From the NCBI GenBank assembly GCA_017623155.1, contig JAGAPR010000034.1, forward strand, positions 1 to 48,131: a DNA stretch of 48,131 bases, in the 5' to 3' direction. The position numbers were made by a program, and so were the translations under genes. The DNA is from Prevotella sp. (lineage in GTDB: Bacteria; Bacteroidota; Bacteroidia; Bacteroidales; Bacteroidaceae). A model generated the notes under the pieces. It was not told the origin of the DNA. It did no database searches and saw only the letters and a list, made by a program, of their open reading frames with translations. Shown here in pieces: positions 42,563 to 48,131 of this stretch (positions are counted from its first letter, which is position 1; every line of letters begins with the position of its first letter).

Positions 42563-43987
42563 ATGCAAATAGACGACGAATACTTCGACAGCAAAGAGTT
42601 TCAGGAGATACTGACCTCTTACGAAGACTCAATGAAATCGGGCAGCACTCCGTTCATGGATGTTGACGATTTGGTTGACATTGCCGACTATTACAGCTAT
42701 AAAGGAAATGCGAACAAGTCTCGGGAGACAATCGAGCTGGCACTCGATTTGTATCCCGGGGCAGCGTCTCCGCTCATATTCAAAGCCGGTGAAGAACTGA
42801 GAAACGGCAATGTCGACGAGGCGGAAAAGCTTATCGACAGAATAACGGAGAAAGACTCGCCGGAATATAAATACCTCGAAGCTGAAATATTGATATCACA
42901 AAGCAGAATAGACGAGGCAGAAGAACTGCTCCACAAATATTTTATGACTGCCGCGCCGGATGACTACGACGATATAGTGCTCGACATAGCAAACATATAT
43001 ATCGACTACGGCATAAACGACAAGGCATATCAATGGATGATGCGGGCAAAAGACCATCACAACGCCGACTACAAAGAGCTCATGGCAAGAGCCTTGTTCG
43101 GAATGGGTAAATTCAGTGACAGTGCCGACATATTCAACGAGTTGATAGACGAGAATCCCTACTCCAAAAACTATTGGAACGCTCTCGCAAGCGCACAATT
43201 CATGGATGAAAAATTCGACGAGGCCATAACAAGCAGCGAATACGCCATTGCCATCGACCCGAAAGACCCCGAAGGACTTATAGCCAAGGCTAACGGACTC
43301 TATCGCTTGGGGAAATATGAAGAGGCATTGAAGTATTATGAAAGATATTGCAATGTCGTTCCCGATGATGAGTTCGGCTGGCTGAACCTCGGTACATGCC
43401 TCACCTATCTCAACTCGTACGATAAAGCCATTGCAGCCTTGCAGAAAGCAGAAAGCATCGCACCCGCAAACTCGCAATATCTGGCACAGATTTATCAAGA
43501 GCTCGCATTCGCTTACAGTGCGAAAAAAATGCCGGACAAAGCCATATCAATACTCAACAAGACAGAATATCTGGACTGCAACCACTCCGATATAGCTGTT
43601 TTAAAAGGTCATATATTACTGGAAAACGGCAGATGGAAAGAGGCCGAGAACATCTATAAGCAAGCCATTACGGAATCCAGCGGTTCCCCCGAGACCGTAT
43701 TACATATAGCGGTATCGCTATACGACAACAAATACATCGACACGGCATGCGACTTACTAAAGAAATTATTTGCCGCAGAAGGCGACAACTTCAACCAAGG
43801 GTATGCCTATCTGACACTCTGCTATTGGGATTTAAAGATGTTAAACGAATTTCTTTACTACTTGAAAATAGCCGTAGAACGCAATCCGCAGGAAGCAAAG
43901 ACCGTGCTTTCAGACATCTTTCCAAAAGATATCGAGCCAAAAGATTACTACAATTACATAACAAACAAATTAAAAATCAATCAATAA
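42563..43987 (+). CDS. Tetratricopeptide-repeat protein
   Basis: A 474-residue, acidic, cytoplasmic-looking protein made almost entirely of TPR-type helix pairs (for example residues about 230-265, FDEAITSSEYAIAIDPKDPEGLIAKANGLYRLGKYEEAL). It has no signal peptide and no enzymatic domain. It is probably a protein-interaction scaffold, partner unknown. It sits between glnS (22 bp) and dedA, whose ATG follows its stop without a gap. Confidence 0.88.
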   Translation: MQIDDEYFDSKEFQEILTSYEDSMKSGSTPFMDVDDLVDIADYYSYKGNANKSRETIELALDLYPGAASPLIFKAGEELRNGNVDEAEKLIDRITEKDSPEYKYLEAEILISQSRIDEAEELLHKYFMTAAPDDYDDIVLDIANIYIDYGINDKAYQWMMRAKDHHNADYKELMARALFGMGKFSDSADIFNELIDENPYSKNYWNALASAQFMDEKFDEAITSSEYAIAIDPKDPEGLIAKANGLYRLGKYEEALKYYERYCNVVPDDEFGWLNLGTCLTYLNSYDKAIAALQKAESIAPANSQYLAQIYQELAFAYSAKKMPDKAISILNKTEYLDCNHSDIAVLKGHILLENGRWKEAENIYKQAITESSGSPETVLHIAVSLYDNKYIDTACDLLKKLFAAEGDNFNQGYAYLTLCYWDLKMLNEFLYYLKIAVERNPQEAKTVLSDIFPKDIEPKDYYNYITNKLKINQ

Positions 43988-44623
43988 ATGAACATTATCT
44001 CGACACTGTTGGACAACCTTAATTACGTAACAATTCTCTTTCTGATGACTATTGAGAGCAGTGCCATTCCATTCCCGTCAGAGGTTATCGTGGCACCGGC
44101 GGCGTATCACGCGGCTGCCGGCGAGCTAAATGTCTTTCTTGTGATACTTTTCGCCACAATCGGAGCCGACCTCGGAGCCACTGTCAACTATGTCGCCGCA
44201 TATTATCTCGGCCGACCAATCATCTATAAATTCGTGAACAGCAGATGGGGAAAAATGTGTCTGCTAAACCAAGAGAAAGTGGAAAAGAGCGAAAAGTATT
44301 TCTACGACCATGGCACGGTGGCCACACTGACAGGCCGCCTGCTGCCCGTCATACGACAACTGATATCCATTCCCGCCGGACTGGCCAAGATGAATTACTG
44401 GAAATTCATTCTGTACACGACAATCGGAGCCGGCTGTTGGAATTGCATATTGGCCGCGCTCGGCTGGTATCTGCACTCCATTGTACCCGAAACGGAACTT
44501 AACGACAAGATATCCGAATACTCGCATCAAATTCAAATATTCATTGTCATTGTCTTTATCATGATCGTAGGCTACTTCATAATAAAGAGAATAATCAACA
44601 AGAACAACAAATCAACGAAATAA
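43988..44623 (+). CDS. DedA family membrane protein
   Basis: An inner-membrane protein of 211 residues with 4-5 hydrophobic segments and the SNARE-associated (PF09335) marks: the re-entrant motif ESSAIPFPSEVIV (about 19-31) and TGRLLPVIRQLISIPAGLAKM (about 115-135), with the conserved arginine pair. DedA proteins are linked to undecaprenyl-phosphate or phospholipid translocation. That would fit its place directly before genes making GDP-fucose for surface glycans. It starts at the base after the TPR stop; manC follows after 19 bp. Confidence 0.92.
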   Translation: MNIISTLLDNLNYVTILFLMTIESSAIPFPSEVIVAPAAYHAAAGELNVFLVILFATIGADLGATVNYVAAYYLGRPIIYKFVNSRWGKMCLLNQEKVEKSEKYFYDHGTVATLTGRLLPVIRQLISIPAGLAKMNYWKFILYTTIGAGCWNCILAALGWYLHSIVPETELNDKISEYSHQIQIFIVIVFIMIVGYFIIKRIINKNNKSTK

Positions 44624-44642
44624 AATTAAACCAATACACATT

Positions 44643-45710
44643 ATGGCAACCAACAATAACCATTTGGTAATCATGGCAGGCGGCGTAGGAAGCCGTTTCT
44701 GGCCCATGAGCACGGCTGAAAACCCGAAACAGTTTATCGATGTACTCGGCGTGGGCAAATCCTTATTGCAACTCACGGTAGAGCGATTTAAAGATATATG
44801 CGACCACAACAATATCTGGATTGTGACCAACGAGAAATATATGAACATAGTTAAGGAGCAGCTTCCGGATATTCCCGAGGGAAACATCCTGTGCGAACCG
44901 TGCCGGAGAAACACCGCACCCTGCATCGCTTATGTCAGCTGGAGGATTAAATCGAAAGACCCGAAAGCGAACATCGTAATATCTCCGAGCGACCATATCG
45001 TGACAAACGTGGCCGAATTCACACGCGTAATATCATCTTGCATGAGCTTTACAAGCAACAACGACGCCATCGTAACACTCGGAATAAAACCCTCGCGCCC
45101 CGAAACAGGATACGGATACATACAGGCCGACCTGTCGTCAAGCTCGTTGAGAAACAAGGAAATATATAAAGTCGACTCTTTCCGGGAAAAGCCCGACCTG
45201 CAAACCGCACAACAGTACATACAAAAGAAGAACTATTTTTGGAACGCCGGAATTTTCATCTGGAACGTAAACACCATCGTAAACGCATTCAGAGTATACC
45301 AACCGACAATGGCGAAACTCTTCGAATCGCTCATTCCCGTATACGGAACTGCCGACGAACAAAAAGAGATAAACAGGTTGTTCCCCGAATGTGAGAACAT
45401 CTCCGTCGACTATGCCATCATGGAAAAGGCCGAAGAAATATTCATCTGCCCGGCCGATTTCGGATGGAGCGACCTCGGCACATGGGGCTCGCTGCTCACA
45501 CAAACAAAAAAAGACCTCTATGGCAACAGTTGCATCGGCAACGATATAAACCTGTTTGAGACACACAACTGCATGGTTCACACAATGCAAGAAAAGAAAG
45601 TAGTCATTCAAGGACTCGACGGATACATCGTGGCAGAGAACAACGACACGCTCCTTATATGCAAATTATCGGAAGAACAACGCATAAAACAGTTTTCCGG
45701 ACAAGATTAA
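44643..45710 (+). CDS. manC: Mannose-1-phosphate guanylyltransferase
   Basis: Makes GDP-mannose from mannose-1-phosphate and GTP. The 355-residue protein opens with the nucleotide loop MAGGVGSRFWPMSTAENPKQF (about 11-31), then FREKPD near 181 and the short C-terminal left-handed helix region. It lacks the phosphomannose isomerase domain of bifunctional ManC (about 470 residues), so only the transferase step is covered. Its product is the substrate of the Gmd encoded 35 bp downstream. Confidence 0.94.
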   Translation: MATNNNHLVIMAGGVGSRFWPMSTAENPKQFIDVLGVGKSLLQLTVERFKDICDHNNIWIVTNEKYMNIVKEQLPDIPEGNILCEPCRRNTAPCIAYVSWRIKSKDPKANIVISPSDHIVTNVAEFTRVISSCMSFTSNNDAIVTLGIKPSRPETGYGYIQADLSSSSLRNKEIYKVDSFREKPDLQTAQQYIQKKNYFWNAGIFIWNVNTIVNAFRVYQPTMAKLFESLIPVYGTADEQKEINRLFPECENISVDYAIMEKAEEIFICPADFGWSDLGTWGSLLTQTKKDLYGNSCIGNDINLFETHNCMVHTMQEKKVVIQGLDGYIVAENNDTLLICKLSEEQRIKQFSGQD

Positions 45711-45745
45711 ACACATACTAACAATATAATTATCAACAAAATATT

Positions 45746-46840
45746 ATGGACAAAAAAATTGCGTTAATAACAGGTGTTACAGGACAAGACGGTTCATACC
45801 TGTCTGAGTTTCTAATCAATAAAGGATACGATGTGCACGGTATCATCCGCCGCAGCTCGGTGGATTACAGGGAAAGAATAGCCCACCTTGAAGGACACCC
45901 GCAATTCCATCTCCACTATGCCGACATGGGCGACTCGATGTCACTCGTCAAAGTAGTGGGAAGAGTAAAGCCAAACGAGATTTACAACCTTGCCGCTCAA
46001 AGCCACGTACAGGTGTCTTTCGACTCACCGGAGTTCACCGCAGACGTCGATGCGACCGGCGTTCTGCGCATATTGGAGGCTGTCAGAGCCAATCATCTTG
46101 AAGAAACATGCCGTATATATCAGGCATCGACATCAGAATTGTACGGTAAGGTGGAAGAAGTGCCGCAAAATGAGAACACACCTTTCCACCCCTACTCTCC
46201 ATACGCCGTGGCAAAGCTCTACGGCTTCTGGATTATAAAGGAATATCGCGAGGCTTACAACATGTTCTGTTGCTCGGGAATACTGTTTAATCACGAGTCG
46301 GAACGCCGCGGCGAAACATTCGTCACACGAAAAATTACACTTGCCGCCGCACGCATAGCGCAAGGAAAGCAAGACAAACTATACCTCGGCAACCTGTCGT
46401 CTCTGCGCGACTGGGGATACGCCAAGGACTATGTGGAGTGCATGTGGCTCATTCTGCAACACGACACGCCCGAAGATTTCGTCATTGCCACAGGCGTACA
46501 GCACTCCGTTCGCGAGTTCTGCCAGTACGCTTTCAGGGCTGCGGGCATCGAACTTGAATTCAAAGGCGAGGGAATGGACGAAAAAGGCTACGACGTCAAG
46601 ACCGGGAAATGCCTTATCGAGGTGTCGCCCGACTTCTATCGCCCGACGGATGTGGTCAACTTATGGGGCGATCCGTCGAAAGCCAAAAAGGAACTGGGAT
46701 GGGATCCGATGAAAACCACCTTTGAAGAGCTTGTCAACATCATGGTGAAACACGACATGCAGAAAGTGGCTGCCGACCATGTGGCCAGCGTCATGAGAAC
46801 AAACCTCGCCGAATATCTTGAGAAAGGAGTGGTGAAATAA
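45746..46840 (+). CDS. gmd: GDP-mannose 4,6-dehydratase
   Basis: Converts GDP-mannose to GDP-4-keto-6-deoxymannose with bound NADP. An extended short-chain dehydrogenase of 364 residues: nucleotide motif GVTGQDGSY at 10-18, the RRSS motif near 36-39, catalytic Tyr153 and Lys157 in SPYAVAK, and the [17 protein letters not shown] substrate motif near 185-200. Its stop overlaps the fcl start (TAATG), so translation of the two is coupled. Confidence 0.96.
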   Translation: MDKKIALITGVTGQDGSYLSEFLINKGYDVHGIIRRSSVDYRERIAHLEGHPQFHLHYADMGDSMSLVKVVGRVKPNEIYNLAAQSHVQVSFDSPEFTADVDATGVLRILEAVRANHLEETCRIYQASTSELYGKVEEVPQNENTPFHPYSPYAVAKLYGFWIIKEYREAYNMFCCSGILFNHESERRGETFVTRKITLAAARIAQGKQDKLYLGNLSSLRDWGYAKDYVECMWLILQHDTPEDFVIATGVQHSVREFCQYAFRAAGIELEFKGEGMDEKGYDVKTGKCLIEVSPDFYRPTDVVNLWGDPSKAKKELGWDPMKTTFEELVNIMVKHDMQKVAADHVASVMRTNLAEYLEKGVVK

Positions 46841-48009
46841 TGCTTGACAAGAACAGCAAGATATATATCGCGGGACACCACGGCCTTGTGGGTTCCGCGA
46901 TTTGGAATAATCTGAAAGCAAGGGGATACAACAATCTCATCGGAAGATCGCATAAGGAGCTCGACCTTACCGACCAAAACGCCGTAAAAGCATTCTTCGA
47001 CAGCGAGCGACCCGACGCCGTGGTGCTCGCGGCGGCATTCGTGGGCGGAATAATGGCCAACTCGCTGTATCGCGCCGACTTCATAATGCAGAACATGATG
47101 ATGCAATGCAACGTCATCGGCAACGCCTATTCGCACGGTGTGAAGAAGCTCCTTTTTCTCGGCTCCACGTGCATATATCCAAAAAACGCGCCACAACCGA
47201 TGAAAGAAGACGCGCTGCTCACATCGCCACTCGAATACAGCAACGAGGAGTATGCCATCGCAAAGATTGCCGGATTGAAGATGTGCGAGAGCTACAACCT
47301 GCAATACGGCACCAACTATATAGCCGTGATGCCTACAAACCTCTACGGCCCGAACGACAATTTCCACTTGGAAAACAGTCACGTGATGCCCGCGATGATG
47401 CGCAAGGTGTATCTCGCAAAACTCATACACGATAACAACTGGGACGCCATCAAGACCGACATGAACAAGCGGCCGGTGGAAAGCGTTACCGGCAGCAACA
47501 CGAAAGACGAGATACTTGCCGTGCTCGCAAAATACGGTATCGGCGACAATAAAGTCGTGTTGTGGGGCACAGGCACACCGCTCCGCGAGTTCTTGTGGAG
47601 CGAAGACATGGCCGACGCCAGTGTCCACGTGCTGCTCAACGTTGATTTCAAGGATATCATCGGCATAGAGAAGTACTCTTCGGTGTTCTACGGCACGGCT
47701 GTCAACGGCGATGTAGACCGTAACAACAGCGAGGGACGCGGCGGTGCCATCCCATCATTGGGAGAAATACGCAACTGCCACATCAATGTTGGCACAGGAA
47801 AAGAGCTTACCATTCGCGAGTTATCGGAGCTTGTGGTGAAAACAGTGGGCTTCGAGGGTGTCATCGAGTTTGACTGTTCGAAGCCGGACGGCACTCCCCG
47901 CAAACTGATTGATGTGGAAAAGCTGCACTCTCTCGGCTGGACGCACAAGGTTGAGATTGAAGACGGTGTGCAAAAACTATTTGATTGGTACAAAGACAGT
48001 CTGAAATAG
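46840..48009 (+). CDS. fcl: GDP-L-fucose synthase
   Basis: Epimerises and reduces GDP-4-keto-6-deoxymannose to GDP-L-fucose with NADPH. The protein has the NADP motif [10 protein letters not shown] (11-20), the serine of GSTCIYP near 110, and Tyr138/Lys142 in EEYAIAK. At 389 residues it is about 65 longer than E. coli Fcl; extra sequence lies around about 200-235 and 280-310 ([12 protein letters not shown]). Long forms of this kind are, to my knowledge, common in Bacteroidota. It is the last gene of the operon, followed by a strong terminator. Confidence 0.95.
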   Translation: MLDKNSKIYIAGHHGLVGSAIWNNLKARGYNNLIGRSHKELDLTDQNAVKAFFDSERPDAVVLAAAFVGGIMANSLYRADFIMQNMMMQCNVIGNAYSHGVKKLLFLGSTCIYPKNAPQPMKEDALLTSPLEYSNEEYAIAKIAGLKMCESYNLQYGTNYIAVMPTNLYGPNDNFHLENSHVMPAMMRKVYLAKLIHDNNWDAIKTDMNKRPVESVTGSNTKDEILAVLAKYGIGDNKVVLWGTGTPLREFLWSEDMADASVHVLLNVDFKDIIGIEKYSSVFYGTAVNGDVDRNNSEGRGGAIPSLGEIRNCHINVGTGKELTIRELSELVVKTVGFEGVIEFDCSKPDGTPRKLIDVEKLHSLGWTHKVEIEDGVQKLFDWYKDSLK

Positions 48010-48043
48010 CTCAGGAAGCAAGACAAAATCACGCAATAACACC

Positions 48044-48096
48044 AAAAGCCCCGCCGCACCGGTTCTCCCTATCAAGACCGGTGCGGCGGGGCTTTT
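48044..48096 (+). terminator. Terminator of the glnS-fcl operon
   Basis: Perfect 20-bp arms, AAAAGCCCCGCCGCACCGGT (48044-48063) and its complement (48077-48096), with a 13-nt loop. The A/T ends allow it to work in both directions. Confidence 0.92.
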
Positions 48097-48131
48097 GCAT
48101 TCACGGAAAAACAATATCTGAGCACGACAGA

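Noticed and set aside
1-48131. tRNA, rRNA, insertion sequence, prophage or toxin-antitoxin genes
   Set aside because: Gaps were read on both strands and no tRNA-like cloverleaf with a T-loop consensus, no transposase or integrase, and no phage protein was seen; the 7862-8066 cloverleaf is far too large and lacks tRNA landmarks.

Overview
The window comes from a Bacteroidales genome (phylum Bacteroidota). The family cannot be fixed from sequence alone; a Prevotellaceae- or Muribaculaceae-like relative is plausible. The evidence is as follows. Most transcription units are preceded by the Bacteroidota -7 box TAnnTTTG, several with TTTG 19-20 bp further upstream, and Shine-Dalgarno sites are largely absent. 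Exported proteins end their signal peptides in the typical A-Q. The genome also shows recF with a DUF721 gene and a DHH/DUF4827/glmM run. Composition is about 50% G+C except for one clearly richer island (13968-18740, about 63-65% in sampled lines). I saw no rRNA, tRNA, CRISPR array, transposase or phage gene.

Layout. 1-6480 holds housekeeping genes: recF and DUF721 (+), then a minus-strand unit M3 peptidase > dCMP deaminase > S41 protease > 5-formyl-THF cyclo-ligase. 6451-7206 is a non-coding spacer with a structured repeat. 7207-7860 is a small outer-membrane barrel gene. 7862-8066 is a four-way palindromic element. 8080-19972 is a carbohydrate cluster without SusC/SusD: a SGNH esterase > GH35 > GH2 unit, an MFS sugar porter > DUF5107-TPR unit, and a divergent AraC-type regulator with an elaborate palindromic intergenic region. 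20152-24067 carries a SulP transporter and, convergent to it, a sodium:solute symporter > HAD phosphatase unit. 24068-25003 is a second long spacer holding an inverted copy of the 6.5-7.1 kb repeat and two matching palindromes. 25004-29816 has trpB2 and mfd, convergent. 29980-40507 has a CMD-cupin protein, a GH43 enzyme, glmM, a DUF4827 lipoprotein, a DHH phosphoesterase, a nucleotidyltransferase, a zinc-ribbon membrane protein, a GH25 lysozyme-like enzyme and a divergent C11 (clostripain-like) lipoprotein. 40825-48009 is one long plus-strand operon, glnS > TPR > dedA > manC > gmd > fcl, ending at a strong terminator. Its last three genes make GDP-L-fucose from mannose-1-phosphate.

How it fits together. 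GH2, GH35 and the SGNH esterase carry signal peptides and probably release a galactoside-type sugar outside the cytoplasm. The MFS porter could import it, and the DUF5107-TPR protein, which has no signal peptide, would act on it inside, with the AraC protein as regulator. This is inference from neighbourhood and families.

The least ordinary features are non-coding. About 490 bp is present twice in inverted orientation, 17 kb apart, each copy between divergently transcribed genes, with perfect hairpins and a compensated base-pair change. A 205-bp cloverleaf-like palindrome lies between convergent genes. A 37-bp inverted repeat encloses two 22-bp direct repeats in the AraC/MFS spacer. Two TTCGTGTnnACACGAA palindromes lie upstream of the symporter, whose consensus promoter ends only 4 nt before its ATG. 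Four tandem 22-bp palindromic units precede the glnS operon.
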